Assembly: GCA_948852945.1 (NCBI GenBank)
Contig: CAQPBJ010000006.1
Coordinates: 19,243 to 83,242 of the forward strand
Source of the DNA: an uncultured Clostridia bacterium
GTDB lineage: Bacteria; Bacillota; Clostridia; TANB77; CAG-508
Direction: 5' to 3'
DNA: 64,000 bases
Shown: positions 8,875 through 17,701 of the stretch, piece after piece
How positions within the stretch are numbered: position 1 is the first letter of the stretch
How the letters are laid out: each line of letters starts with the position of its first letter
Translations under genes and position numbers: made by a program
Notes under the pieces: generated by a model
The model's input: the letters and a program-made list of their open reading frames with translations, nothing else
Databases searched by the model: none
What the model was told of the DNA's origin: nothing

Positions 8875-9012
8875 AGCAGCATTCCCCTTTCTTAAATTAT
8901 TATAGAAAAGTACATTAAAACTAAAACTTCATTGTCATTGTATAATAAATTTAATAAAAGTCAATAATAAAATAAACTTATTACAATGAATGTATAAATT
9001 CTAAAAATAAAA

Positions 9013-9036
9013 AGTGCCGGGGGTTAACCCGACACC
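9013..9036 (-). terminator. intrinsic terminator overlapping the stop codon of the 9024-9419 gene
   Basis: On the minus strand GTGTCGGG and its imperfect complement CCCGGCAC pair around the TAA stop, followed by TTTTTATTTTT. The GC-rich stem overlaps the end of the coding region. Confidence 0.75.
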
Positions 9037-9419
9037 TCACGATACATAACCGTAGCTTGATGGAAAACATACTTAGTGCGTTCAAAAAAAAGATGGGTAT
9101 ACACCCGAGAAACTTGATCAAGATAATGCAAAAGCAATTCAAAATCAGACCTCTCAGCTTCAAAACACTTAATATGATGACATCCACAAGAAAGAACTGT
9201 AGAAATAGCAATTCGTCTGTAGTCATCACCATCAATAGAAAAGAAAGTGCCAGAGTGAGGAAATCGATTGTTCTTGATGCCAGTTATCAATTCAGAATAA
9301 AGATAATCTGAAATCTCTTTTACGCTAGACGACTCAGCAGGAATCATTTTTGAAAATTTACCATATTCCTGCAGTTGGTTAAGAAGTGGAACAAAAGAAG
9401 AATTATGCGAATTAACCAT
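9024..9419 (-). CDS. Hypothetical protein, soluble, unrecognised
   Basis: The protein has 131 residues and I do not recognise the family. The ATG at 9419 is chosen because a GGAGG site (9428-9432) lies 8 bases upstream; the longer frame would need a TTG start at 9434 inside that site. It is mostly helical, with no membrane segment, and has a CGCHH cluster at about residue 77 that could bind metal. Its base composition resembles the adjacent amylase rather than the surrounding genome, so the two minus-strand genes may have arrived together. It is separated from the amylase by about 150 bases with its own terminator, hence not the same operon. Confidence 0.55.
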   Translation of the reverse strand: MVNSHNSSFVPLLNQLQEYGKFSKMIPAESSSVKEISDYLYSELITGIKNNRFPHSGTFFSIDGDDYRRIAISTVLSCGCHHIKCFEAERSDFELLLHYLDQVSRVYTHLFFERTKYVFHQATVMYREVSG

Positions 9420-9569
9420 TTTCCAATCCTCCAAATTAAGATAATAACTAAATTATAACATTAAAAACTGAAAAAATAAACATTATTCACGACATAGTCT
9501 TGCGAAAGTATATTATGAATATATACAGAAGCGAATGCATATAATAAAATCATACCAGAGGTGATTATA

Positions 9570-9761
9570 ATGCCAGATTTTGTAATTGAAGCAAGAAAAA
9601 GAAAAGAATATGAACAATTTACATGCAGAATTGAAACAGATGTATTAGATAAAATAAGAAATATAGTAGCAGAAAATAATTTACAATCAGTAAACGAGTT
9701 TATTAATGAATGCTTAAGATTCGCCATAGAAAATTTAAAAATAAAAGAAGAAAATAAATAA
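9570..9761 (+). CDS. Small ribbon-helix-helix-like protein, paralogue of the gene at 50692
   Basis: The 63-residue protein starts at ATG 9570, placed 7 bases after AGAGGTG; the GTG at 9561 lies inside that site. The order strand (YEQFTCRIET), helix (DVLDKIRNIVAENN), helix (SVNEFINECLRFAIENL) is that of ribbon-helix-helix proteins or Arc-like regulators. It is strongly similar over its whole length to the product of 50692-50892, sharing the block RKEYEQFTCRIE and SVNEFIN. It may be a DNA-binding regulator or an antitoxin-like protein without partner. Confidence 0.65.
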   Translation: MPDFVIEARKRKEYEQFTCRIETDVLDKIRNIVAENNLQSVNEFINECLRFAIENLKIKEENK

Positions 9762-9789
9762 CTGTTTTTAATTGTTCAATATTTAAAAG

Positions 9790-9869
9790 CAAAAGGAGTT
9801 ATTATAAATATTTTAAAAAGTTTGTGCCAGTTGCTTCGCACTTTTTTTATATTTATAATAACTCTTTTT
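9790..9869. repeat. nested inverted repeats after the 9570 gene
   Basis: A perfect 16-bp outer inverted repeat (9796-9811 with 9849-9864) encloses an inner GTGC/GCAC hairpin with flanking A and T runs (about 9814-9848). The inner part resembles an intrinsic terminator. The outer arms make an unusually long stem for one, so it may be a small structured or MITE-like element. Confidence 0.6.
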
Positions 9870-9977
9870 ATATTATAGAAAAATTATCCGAAATTCCCAT
9901 AGTATAAATATATTCAAGAAGAAAATTCTTTCAGAAATTTATGTGGACAAACAATTAAAACAAAAATCGACAAATAC

Positions 9978-10006
9978 TTGAAAAAAAACATATTAATTGT
10001 TATAAA
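9978..10006 (+). promoter_or_regulatory. sigma-A-like promoter of the 10034 operon
   Basis: The -35 TTGAAA at 9978-9983 and -10 TATAAA at 10001-10006 are separated by 17 bases, 28 bases before the ATG at 10034. Confidence 0.6.
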
Positions 10007-10033
10007 TATATTAGATAAAAAGGGAGATAGCAA

Positions 10034-11209
10034 ATGAAAAAATATTCTTTAGATAAGTTTAAAGAAAATAGAAAAAACAAAGAAATGAAAAAGCTAACTA
10101 TTATAACAACAATAGCAATATCTGTACTTATACTACTAGCTTTATATATGGCGAATTCAAGTTTTAGATCATTTATTGACACATATATTTTAAGAAAAGA
10201 GATTTCAGAAGAAAATGCAAATTCAATAATTATTGACACTGAAAAAGCATCCTTAATATATGCATATGATAAAAATTTAGTAGTTTATTCAGACGGAAAC
10301 TTAAATTTTTATGATGTAACAGCTAAACAAGTTGCAAATATTGAAATAACACTATCTAGACCAATTACAGATTCTGAAAAAAAATACTTAGTACTTGGTG
10401 ATTATGGTTCACAAAAAATATGCTTATTAAAAGATAATGAATTAGTTTGGCAAAAAGATGTAGATGGAAAAGTATCGAAAATTAGCGTTAATAGAGAAGG
10501 ATATGTAGCAGTATCTGTTACAGGAACGACATATGAATCAATAGTAATGGTATATAATCCAAAAGGAGACCTACAATTTAGTAAATATATATCACAATAT
10601 GTATTAGGCATAGATATTTCAGAAGATCATAAATATCTTGCTATTGCTGAGATGGACAATACTAAAATATCTCCAACAACTAAAATAGAATTAGTTTCAA
10701 TGGAATTAGCAACAAGTAATTCAGAAAAGGCTACAGTAAACTCATATCAAGCATCAACTAATGAATACTTATCAGGTATCAAGTTTCAAAACAAAAAGAA
10801 TTTAATATGTTGCTTTGATTCGTATATATTAAAATTAAATGAAAAAGAAAATAAAAAAATATATGAATTATCTGAAAATACAGCATATACAGATATAAAC
10901 ATGTTATCAGGTTTTATACATGTAGATAAAGAAACTTCAAGTGTTTTTAAATCAGATTACAGATTAAAAATAAATAGCAATGATGAAAAAGCAAAAGAAA
11001 AAGTTTATATCATTGAAGGTAATATAAAAGACATAAAATCAAAAGACGAAAAAATTGCATTACATTTAGGTACAAAAGTAGAATTTGTAGGCAAAAATGG
11101 ATGGTTAGATAAAAAATACAAAAGTTCACAAGAAATTAAAGATGTTGTACTGTCTAATGAAATAGGTGCTATGATTTATAAAAACAAGATTGATATAATT
11201 GAATTATAA
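10034..11209 (+). CDS. DUF5711-like membrane-anchored beta-propeller protein
   Basis: A 391-residue protein with a basic cytoplasmic N-terminus, one membrane helix (about residues 19-38) and a long extracytoplasmic part rich in beta strands with repeated short blades (for example KISVNREGYVAV, GIDISEDHKYLAIAEM). This pattern and length resemble the clostridial DUF5711 family of unknown function. It overlaps or abuts the CvpA-like gene, and an LCP ligase follows, so a role in envelope maintenance is plausible but not shown. RBS AGGGAGA precedes the ATG. Confidence 0.7.
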   Translation: MKKYSLDKFKENRKNKEMKKLTIITTIAISVLILLALYMANSSFRSFIDTYILRKEISEENANSIIIDTEKASLIYAYDKNLVVYSDGNLNFYDVTAKQVANIEITLSRPITDSEKKYLVLGDYGSQKICLLKDNELVWQKDVDGKVSKISVNREGYVAVSVTGTTYESIVMVYNPKGDLQFSKYISQYVLGIDISEDHKYLAIAEMDNTKISPTTKIELVSMELATSNSEKATVNSYQASTNEYLSGIKFQNKKNLICCFDSYILKLNEKENKKIYELSENTAYTDINMLSGFIHVDKETSSVFKSDYRLKINSNDEKAKEKVYIIEGNIKDIKSKDEKIALHLGTKVEFVGKNGWLDKKYKSSQEIKDVVLSNEIGAMIYKNKIDIIEL

Positions 11210-11225
11210 GAACTGGAGAAAATAT

Positions 11226-11879
11226 ATGGGAATTGCGATTGATATAGGGATAATTTTAATTATGATAATAACAATACTAATTGGATACAAAAAAGGCTTA
11301 ATAAAAGTTGCAATAAGCTTTATGGCAATAGTTCTTTCATTAGTAGTAGCTATAATTATATATAAACCTATAGCAAAACAAATAGCTAACAATACACAAA
11401 TAGACGAAAAAATTGAAAATATAATTTATCAAAAAGTAAAAGACATAGATTTTGAAAATGTAACAGAAAAAGATAAAAAAGAAAATCAAATAATTGCATT
11501 TACAGAAAAATATGTGGATGAAGCAATTAAACAATCTCAAGATAATATTTCAAAATATGTAGCAGAAAGCTTATCAGAAACTGTATTAGAAATTGCGACA
11601 TTTATAATACTATTAATTATTTTAAGAATAGCATTACTAATATTAAACATTATGGCAAGTATGATTGGAGAACTACCAATAATAAAACAATTTAATAAAT
11701 CAGGCGGGGTAATTTATGGAGTATTAGAAGGATTTTTAATTATAAATGTCATATTTGCTATTCTGTATATGATAAATCCAATATGTTTAGAAGGAAAAAT
11801 AGAAAAAAACATAGACAAGTCTCATCTAGGTAAAGCTGTTTACAAAAATAATTTAATTATCAATACTATTATAAAATAA
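11226..11879 (+). CDS. CvpA-family membrane protein
   Basis: A 217-residue protein with four membrane helices. The N-terminus MGIAIDIGIILIMIITILIGY followed by KKGLIKVA is typical for CvpA (the motif in which a helix is followed by G-x-x-KGL). The ATG at 11226 is preferred because GGAG lies 7 bases upstream; the frame extends to a TTG at 11199 inside the preceding gene. In other bacteria CvpA affects colicin V production and envelope integrity. The paired location with the DUF5711-like gene is a recurrent clostridial arrangement as far as I know, but I cannot check this here. Confidence 0.75.
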   Translation: MGIAIDIGIILIMIITILIGYKKGLIKVAISFMAIVLSLVVAIIIYKPIAKQIANNTQIDEKIENIIYQKVKDIDFENVTEKDKKENQIIAFTEKYVDEAIKQSQDNISKYVAESLSETVLEIATFIILLIILRIALLILNIMASMIGELPIIKQFNKSGGVIYGVLEGFLIINVIFAILYMINPICLEGKIEKNIDKSHLGKAVYKNNLIINTIIK

Positions 11880-11908
11880 TTGAAAACAGTATAAAACTTT
11901 GCTATAAT
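11880..11908 (+). promoter_or_regulatory. sigma-A-like promoter of the LCP gene
   Basis: TTGAAA at 11880-11885 and a perfect TATAAT at 11903-11908 with a 17-base spacer, overlapping the stop of the CvpA-like gene. Confidence 0.75.
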
Positions 11909-11938
11909 AAAAAAATATTAGTAGTAGGAGAAAAAAAA

Positions 11939-13510
11939 GTGAGTAGAAAAGAAAAAAGAAAACAAGAAGAAAGGGAAGAAAAACAAAGAAAAATAGCACA
12001 AAAAAGTAATATAAAAAATAACACTCATGGTTCAAACAAAAGAAAAAATACTAAATACAAAGCACAAAAAAATAATATTGACAGAGAAATAAACGAAATA
12101 ACAATTCCAGTAGGAAATAATAGTAATAAAAATATATCAAAAGAAAATAGTACAAAAAATAAAAAAATAAAGAAAAAAAAGAAAGATAATCTATTTGTAA
12201 AAATTTTAAAAACAATAGCAAAAACCATTGTAATAATATTATTAGTAATTATATTGTTATTAGGATGTTTTGTAGGATGGCTCGGATTTAAATACGATTG
12301 GAATTTAAATAAAATGATAAAAGGTGGTGCAAAAGAAGTTGCACTATTCATAACAGGGCAAACTGAAGCAGATTTAGCCAAACTAGATCCATTATATTGC
12401 TTAGTTTTAGGAGTAAGCACAGATGAAGGATTATTATTGACAGATACAATTATATTATGTGCTTATTATCCACGAACACAACAAGCTTCAATGCTATCAA
12501 TTCCAAGAGATACTTTTGTTGGAAAAAGTGAATCTACAGCAGGAGGATATGATAAAATAAATTCATTATATCAAGCTGGTGGTGGCGGAGACCAAGGAGC
12601 AAAGAAAGTATTAGATGCAGTAGAAAAATTAACTGGAATCGAAATTGACAATTATTTAGCAGTAAAAAATGATGGATTAATAGAAATAGTAGATGCAATT
12701 GGAGGGGTAGACTTTAATGTTCCTATAAATATGGATTACGACGATCCAGGTCAAAAATTACACATACATTTAAAACAAGGACGTCAACATATAGATGGAG
12801 CAAAAGCAGAACAGCTATTAAGATTTAGACATAATAATAACGGTACAAGCTATCCAGCAGAATATGGAGATAACGACATTGGAAGAATGAAAACACAAAG
12901 AGAATTCATAACAGAAACAGTGAAGCAAACTTTACAATTTAAAAATGTAACCAAAATAAATGATTTAATAAAAATAGCATTTAGAAATGTAGATACAAAC
13001 TTAGATTTAGACTATGTATTAAAATATTCTCCAGCGATTGTAGAATTTGATGTAGCATCAATACAAAATTCATACTTACCAGGAGAACCAGCAACTATGG
13101 GACCACAAAGTTTATGGTTTTATAGAGCATATAAAAACGATACAAAAGAGCTAATTCAAAATATGTTCGTATTCAAACAAGCAGAATCTGATGCGAATGC
13201 AGAAGGAGTAGCTCTAAAACCAGAATATATTAATATACAATTACTAAATGCATCATCTGATGAAAATGTATTTAAAGAAACCAAAAAAAGATTAGAAGAG
13301 CAAGGGTATAATATTGCGCAAATAGGAGAAACAACATATACTAAAACAACTAAAGTTATAAATAGAACATCTAAAAAAGAAGAAGTAATAGATGAATTAA
13401 TAAATACATTAGGATATGGAAATGAAAGCACAGGAAAGACAGATGGAAATTACGACATAACAGTAATAGTAGGAGAAGACATGAAACAATTTGCAGTTGC
13501 AATGCAATAA
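11939..13510 (+). CDS. LytR-CpsA-Psr (LCP) family cell-wall ligase
   Basis: A 523-residue protein with a GTG start after TAGGAG. A long, highly charged cytoplasmic N-terminus of about 85 residues leads to one membrane helix (about 88-112). The LCP catalytic domain carries VLGVSTDEG, LSIPRDTFV, LLRFRHNN and DIGRMKTQREF, the arginine and aspartate residues that bind the polyprenyl-pyrophosphate donor. A LytR_C domain (about 420-515) closes the protein. LCP enzymes attach teichoic acids, capsule or other glycopolymers to peptidoglycan outside the membrane. Its own promoter and terminator make it a single-gene transcript. Confidence 0.93.
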   Translation: MSRKEKRKQEEREEKQRKIAQKSNIKNNTHGSNKRKNTKYKAQKNNIDREINEITIPVGNNSNKNISKENSTKNKKIKKKKKDNLFVKILKTIAKTIVIILLVIILLLGCFVGWLGFKYDWNLNKMIKGGAKEVALFITGQTEADLAKLDPLYCLVLGVSTDEGLLLTDTIILCAYYPRTQQASMLSIPRDTFVGKSESTAGGYDKINSLYQAGGGGDQGAKKVLDAVEKLTGIEIDNYLAVKNDGLIEIVDAIGGVDFNVPINMDYDDPGQKLHIHLKQGRQHIDGAKAEQLLRFRHNNNGTSYPAEYGDNDIGRMKTQREFITETVKQTLQFKNVTKINDLIKIAFRNVDTNLDLDYVLKYSPAIVEFDVASIQNSYLPGEPATMGPQSLWFYRAYKNDTKELIQNMFVFKQAESDANAEGVALKPEYINIQLLNASSDENVFKETKKRLEEQGYNIAQIGETTYTKTTKVINRTSKKEEVIDELINTLGYGNESTGKTDGNYDITVIVGEDMKQFAVAMQ

Positions 13511-13518
13511 ATTAAATA

Positions 13519-13547
13519 AAAATAGGGCTATATAAGCCCTATTTTTT
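13519..13547. terminator. bidirectional terminator between LCP and dacF-like genes
   Basis: An 11-bp perfect stem (13519-13529 with 13535-13545), a 5-base loop and T runs on both strands. It closes both convergent genes. Confidence 0.85.
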
Positions 13548-14827
13548 TATCTATATTTATTTCTTTTTAATCTATATCTTTTTTTCTTATTAACAAATCT
13601 AATCATAAATATAATTATAACAAATCCAATAATTATAACAAAAACTATAAATATACCATTTTCAGCAACTTCTACATCATTACCTGCAAGCAAATCTGCA
13701 GTATATTTTAAACCATCAATTTTATAAGTAACACTACCAACAACATCACCTTTTTTTATCGGAGCGCTTAAGTTTTCTTTTATACTTATTTCAGGTTCAA
13801 AATTATCATTGTTGTCAACACTAATCAAAGCATTAATATCACTAGCTAACAACAAATTTAAAGAATTTTCTTTTTTCTTAGCATTTTCAATAGTAATACA
13901 TTTAACTAAATCATTAGTAGCGTGCAATTTTTTAAAATGATAGTTATCAAAAGCAAAGTTAAATAAATTAGTAGTATCAAGATATCTAGCACTAATTGTT
14001 CTACCATTTTCATAACGAACAGGAGCATTAAGTACTACTGCTATGTAACTAATTCCGTCTTTTTCAGCAGAAGACACTAAACAGTTTCCAGCTTGACTAG
14101 TAAATCCAGTTTTAATTCCAGTAGCATATTCATAATAATAATTAGTCTCAGATCTAATCAAATTATTTGTATTATAAAAATGTCTTTCTTCACCAGAATA
14201 TGAGTCAGTTGAAGGAAGCGAAAATTCAGGAGTTTTAACTATTTCCCTAAAAGTTTCATTTTGCATAGCATATTTACCCATTAAAGCTAAATCATATGCT
14301 GTAGAATAATGTTCATCTTTGTGAATGCCGTTTGGATTAACAAAATGAGTATCTTTGCAACCTAATTCTTTAGCTTTTTCATTCATAAGCATACAAAAAG
14401 CTTCTTCTGAACCAGAAATATGCTCTCCAAGAACAATTGCACTATCATTAGCAGAAGGAATCATTAAAGCATATAGCAAATCTTTTATTGTTAAAGTTTC
14501 ACCAACTTGAATATTAGCGTTAGTGTATCCACTAGGAATAGACATAACAGCATATTCGCTAGCAGTTGCAGTATCATCAAGCTTGCAATTTTCAAGAGTT
14601 AAAATAGCAGTCATAATTTTAGTAGTACTAGCAGGAAATCTTCTTTCGTAAGCATTTTTTTCATATAATATTTTTCCTGTAGAAGCCTCCATAACTAAAA
14701 CAGCTTCAGAAGTTATAGAAGAATCAAGAGTAGCAGTATTTTCTTCTAAAGAAGTTCCATAAACAGATGAAAATAAATTGCAAATAATAAAAATTGCAAG
14801 TACAAAAATTTTTTTAGATTTTTTCAT
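13547..14827 (-). CDS. dacF: D-alanyl-D-alanine carboxypeptidase (DacF/PBP5-like)
   Basis: A 426-residue serine-type D,D-carboxypeptidase, which trims the terminal D-Ala of peptidoglycan stem peptides outside the membrane. A signal peptide (residues 1-24) is followed by the three active-site motifs: STTK with the acyl-enzyme serine (about residue 67), SAN (about 124) and KTG (about 238). After a C-terminal domain comes a membrane helix (about residue 390 to 412) and a basic tail, so it is membrane anchored. A second DacF-like gene lies at 59248-60471. Confidence 0.93.
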   Translation of the reverse strand: MKKSKKIFVLAIFIICNLFSSVYGTSLEENTATLDSSITSEAVLVMEASTGKILYEKNAYERRFPASTTKIMTAILTLENCKLDDTATASEYAVMSIPSGYTNANIQVGETLTIKDLLYALMIPSANDSAIVLGEHISGSEEAFCMLMNEKAKELGCKDTHFVNPNGIHKDEHYSTAYDLALMGKYAMQNETFREIVKTPEFSLPSTDSYSGEERHFYNTNNLIRSETNYYYEYATGIKTGFTSQAGNCLVSSAEKDGISYIAVVLNAPVRYENGRTISARYLDTTNLFNFAFDNYHFKKLHATNDLVKCITIENAKKKENSLNLLLASDINALISVDNNDNFEPEISIKENLSAPIKKGDVVGSVTYKIDGLKYTADLLAGNDVEVAENGIFIVFVIIIGFVIIIFMIRFVNKKKRYRLKRNKYR

Positions 14828-14912
14828 AAGTTTCTCCTCATATTAATTTATAACAATATACATTATTTTTCATCAAAAAACAACAAAAAATATAAAGAAA
14901 GGAAGTATAAAA

Positions 14913-15518
14913 ATGTATAAAATAGAAAAGAAAAAAATGATAATAATAGTAATCTTAGGAATTTTGACTATTGTATCAATAATAAAAATTATAGATACAT
15001 ACTTTGAAAAAAATAACACAAAAGAAACAGGAATATTAAATATAATTTCCAAAGAAGAAACAAACGAAGAAACAGAAGAAAAGATTGTTATATATATAAC
15101 AGGAGAAGTACTAAACGAAGGCGTATACGAACTAAAAAGAGGAAGCAGAATTGCAAATGCAATTGAAGCAGCAGGAGGAACAAAAGAAAATGCTAATCTT
15201 AAAAATGTTAATTTAGCATATGAATTAGATGATGGTGAAAAAATTTATATTCCTAATGTAAATGAAGAAGAAACTGAAATTGTAGAAGATGGAATTGGAG
15301 AAAAAGATGAAAAAAATAAAGAAACAGTAATTAATATAAACAAAGCTAACAGCGAACAATTGCAAGATTTAAGTGGAATAGGAGAAAATACAGCACTAAG
15401 CATAATAAAATATAGAGAAGAAAATGGTAAATTTAACACAATAGAAGAAATAATGAATGTACCAGGAATAGGAGAAAATAAATTTGAAAATATAAAAGAT
15501 AAAATAAAAGTAAAATAA
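14913..15518 (+). CDS. comEA: ComEA-like DNA-binding protein (SLBB + helix-hairpin-helix)
   Basis: A 201-residue protein with one N-terminal membrane helix, an SLBB domain (about 55-115, with YITGEVLNEGVYEL and the AIEAAGG segment), and a C-terminal pair of helix-hairpin-helix motifs (LSGIGENTA and VPGIGENKF, about 140-199). ComEA binds incoming double-stranded DNA on the outer face of the membrane during natural transformation. No ComEC channel gene is adjacent in the window. RBS GAAAGGAAG. Confidence 0.88.
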   Translation: MYKIEKKKMIIIVILGILTIVSIIKIIDTYFEKNNTKETGILNIISKEETNEETEEKIVIYITGEVLNEGVYELKRGSRIANAIEAAGGTKENANLKNVNLAYELDDGEKIYIPNVNEEETEIVEDGIGEKDEKNKETVININKANSEQLQDLSGIGENTALSIIKYREENGKFNTIEEIMNVPGIGENKFENIKDKIKVK

Positions 15519-15579
15519 CGTAGTAAAATAAAAACAAAAGGAAATAATAATTATAAAATAATTACAAAATGCCATAAAA

Positions 15580-15609
15580 TTGACATTTTTAATGATTTTG
15601 TAGTATAAT
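15580..15609 (+). promoter_or_regulatory. promoter of the AbiE-like operon
   Basis: A consensus TTGACA at 15580-15585 and TATAAT at 15604-15609 with an 18-base spacer, about 60 bases before the antitoxin start. AT-rich inverted sequences around it could be antitoxin binding sites. Confidence 0.75.
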
Positions 15610-15669
15610 GTTATTATAAATATAAAAAACAATAAAAAAATATAAATAAAATAACAAAAGGTGATTATC

Positions 15670-16335
15670 ATGGAAAAAAATTATAATAAGATTGTAATTG
15701 AATACATTGATAAGTATTTATGTGATGAACCAATATTTCTGGAGGAAATTAGAAACTACGTTGTTCACAAAACAAACATAAAAAATAAAAAAGAACTAGA
15801 TAAAGTATATGCTAATATTAATGTCATTATAAATAGAATGAATTCAGAGAAAAAAATAAAGACATATAGCAAAGGAATTTATTACAAACCAACAAATAAT
15901 ATTTTAGGGGAAATGCCATTAGATAAAACAAAGATTATAAATAAAAAATATTTAAAAAATAATAATGGGAAAATAAATGGATATATAACAGGAGAAAAGT
16001 TATTCAATCAATTAGGACTAACAACGCAAATACCTAATACAACAATAATTGTTACTAATAATTACAATCGAAAAGATGACTACAAGGTTGAATATTTAAA
16101 TATTATACTAAGAAAATCAAAAATTAAAATTACAAATGAAAATTATCAATATTTGCAACTTATAGATATTCTAGCAAATAAAGATAAAATAAATATTGAA
16201 AATAAAAAATATAACGAAATAATATACAATGAATATATCATAAAAAATAAATTAGATTTTGAAAAAATAATAAAATATGCAAGAGAAACTAAAAATAAAA
16301 AAATATTAGAAAAATTATTTATACTTGCAAAATAG
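15670..16335 (+). CDS. abiEi: AbiEi-like antitoxin / DUF6088-type transcriptional regulator
   Basis: A 221-residue protein; the ATG at 15670 is chosen because AAAGGTGA ends just before it, while the GTG at 15661 lies in that site. The N-terminal 75 residues form a winged-helix-like region (the segment IYYKPTNNILGEMPLDK closes it, as in AbiEi/DUF6088 proteins). It is followed by a conserved region with YITGEKLFNQLGLTTQIP. AbiEi-type proteins repress their own promoter and neutralise the AbiEii nucleotidyltransferase. The partner gene starts 11 bases downstream. Confidence 0.8.
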   Translation: MEKNYNKIVIEYIDKYLCDEPIFLEEIRNYVVHKTNIKNKKELDKVYANINVIINRMNSEKKIKTYSKGIYYKPTNNILGEMPLDKTKIINKKYLKNNNGKINGYITGEKLFNQLGLTTQIPNTTIIVTNNYNRKDDYKVEYLNIILRKSKIKITNENYQYLQLIDILANKDKINIENKKYNEIIYNEYIIKNKLDFEKIIKYARETKNKKILEKLFILAK

Positions 16336-16346
16336 GGAGATATATA

Positions 16347-17297
16347 TTGAATATACATTTAAATAAAGAAATATTTAAAGAATTTTTAAATAAAATAAGT
16401 GTTGAGACCAAAATAGATACAGATATATTAGAAAAAGACTATTATGTATGTTGTGTACTAAAAGAATTATCATGTAAGCAAGATGAATTAAAGGCATACT
16501 TTAAAGGCGGGACAGCGATTTACAAAATATTAGATACAACAAATAGGTTTTCCGAAGATATAGATATAACAGTAGAATATATAGAAAAAGAATCAAATAA
16601 TAAAAATGATAAAAGACTTAAAAAATCAGCAACTAATTATAATATCGAGGGGTTGGAATTAGACCAAAAAGCAACTGAAAAAAATAAAGGTAGCATAACA
16701 ACATTCTACAATTATGATACTGTGTTTGAAAATAATATGCCACTTCAAAGAGCAGGAAAAATTCAGATAGAAGCTACGTCATTTACAGTGAGCGAACCAT
16801 ATGAAAAATATACAATCGAGCCAATGATATACAAATTTGCAAATGATGATGAAAAGACAATTTTAAAAGAAAAATTTGCTGTATCAAGTTTTGAGATAAA
16901 AATTATAACACTTGAAAGAATGTTTATAGATAAAATTTTTGCAACTGAATTTTATTATATAAGAGAAAAATATTTTGATACAAGTAAACATTTATATGAT
17001 ATCGCAAATTTATGGAATAATCATAAAATACAAGAGTTGATGAAAAATGCAAAAGAGATAGAAAAACTAATAGAATATAAAAGAGAAGAAGAAAAAGTAA
17101 GAAAAGGAGGCGTAGATGAGAAAATAAAGCTAGCAGATTTTACATACTTAAACACAGACATTAATTCAAAAATTGAAAAAGAATTTAAGAATATGCAAAA
17201 TAAATACGTTTTTAATGAAAAATATAAAATAAGTATAGGTGAAGTAAATAGTATATTAGAAAAATTGAAAGAATATCTTAAAAAATATAATATATAA
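16347..17297 (+). CDS. abiEii: AbiEii/AbiGii nucleotidyltransferase toxin
   Basis: A 316-residue protein with TTG start after AGGGAGAT. The catalytic core is KGGTAIYKI followed by FSEDIDITV (about residues 50-75), the G-S/T and D-x-D signature of the DNA polymerase beta-type nucleotidyltransferases found in AbiEii. Related toxins transfer nucleotides to tRNA and stop growth, for example upon phage infection. With the preceding antitoxin gene it forms a type IV-like toxin-antitoxin/abortive infection operon immediately outside the attachment site of element 1. Confidence 0.88.
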   Translation: MNIHLNKEIFKEFLNKISVETKIDTDILEKDYYVCCVLKELSCKQDELKAYFKGGTAIYKILDTTNRFSEDIDITVEYIEKESNNKNDKRLKKSATNYNIEGLELDQKATEKNKGSITTFYNYDTVFENNMPLQRAGKIQIEATSFTVSEPYEKYTIEPMIYKFANDDEKTILKEKFAVSSFEIKIITLERMFIDKIFATEFYYIREKYFDTSKHLYDIANLWNNHKIQELMKNAKEIEKLIEYKREEEKVRKGGVDEKIKLADFTYLNTDINSKIEKEFKNMQNKYVFNEKYKISIGEVNSILEKLKEYLKKYNI

Positions 17298-17316
17298 AAA
17301 TAAAAGTGAAATAAGA

Positions 17317-17349
17317 AAAAGGTTATTGCAGTATTTGCAATAACCTTTT
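17317..17349. terminator. terminator between abiEii and the attachment site
   Basis: A 14-bp stem (17317-17330 with 17336-17349) with a 5-base loop and T run. Because it lies five bases beyond the att core, it was probably also the terminator of the intact tRNA-fMet gene before insertion. Confidence 0.85.
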
Positions 17350-17353
17350 TTTC

Positions 17354-17365
17354 TTGGTTGCGGGG
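17354..17365. repeat. attachment core, distal end of element 1
   Basis: Twelve bases identical to 30040-30051; this is the copy left at the distal junction. It reproduces the acceptor-stem 3' part and encoded CCA of tRNA-fMet. Confidence 0.85.
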
Positions 17366-17406
17366 AAACAACCAGTTACTTATTTACCAATATAAACCTG
17401 CTTTTT

Positions 17407-17426
17407 GTTTAGTTCTCTGTTTAGTT
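17407..17426. promoter_or_regulatory. integrase arm-type sites, left end of element 1
   Basis: Two direct copies of GTTTAGTT spaced 12 bases start to start, mirrored by the same pair at 29870-29889 near the other end. Confidence 0.6.
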
Positions 17427-17487
17427 ATAAAAAATTAAAACAAATTGAAAACCGTTGATAATAAAGAATATTGCCATAGTTTATAAA

Positions 17488-17632
17488 GTCTATAAAAATG
17501 TCAAAATTCTATTTTGATATTTTTATGGACTCTCGTGGAAGGGTTTGAGAAACCGAGAAAGGTTGCTCAACAGTTTAGCAAAAAGCTAAACTGCCATTAT
17601 AACAATATTGCTTTTAAGCTATGTTGTTATAA
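17488..17632. repeat. three successive hairpins upstream of the mob gene
   Basis: Hairpin one (17488-17507 with 17511-17530) has 18 of 20 pairs. Hairpin two (17571-17579 with 17585-17593) is a perfect 9 bp. Hairpin three (17597-17611 with 17618-17632) has 13 of 15 pairs. They fill the gene-free stretch between the att end and oriT and may serve single-strand conversion, termination of incoming transcription or regulation. Confidence 0.6.
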
Positions 17633-17701
17633 GCACGATTACGATATTCTAATAAAATAATACAAATTGTTTTATGAATATATAATTGTGCAAAAAGGAT
17701 T

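Noticed and set aside
17356..17372. tRNA-like sequence near GGTTGCGGGG
   Set aside because: Only the 3' end of tRNA-fMet is repeated here; there is no cloverleaf. It is the distal att core.
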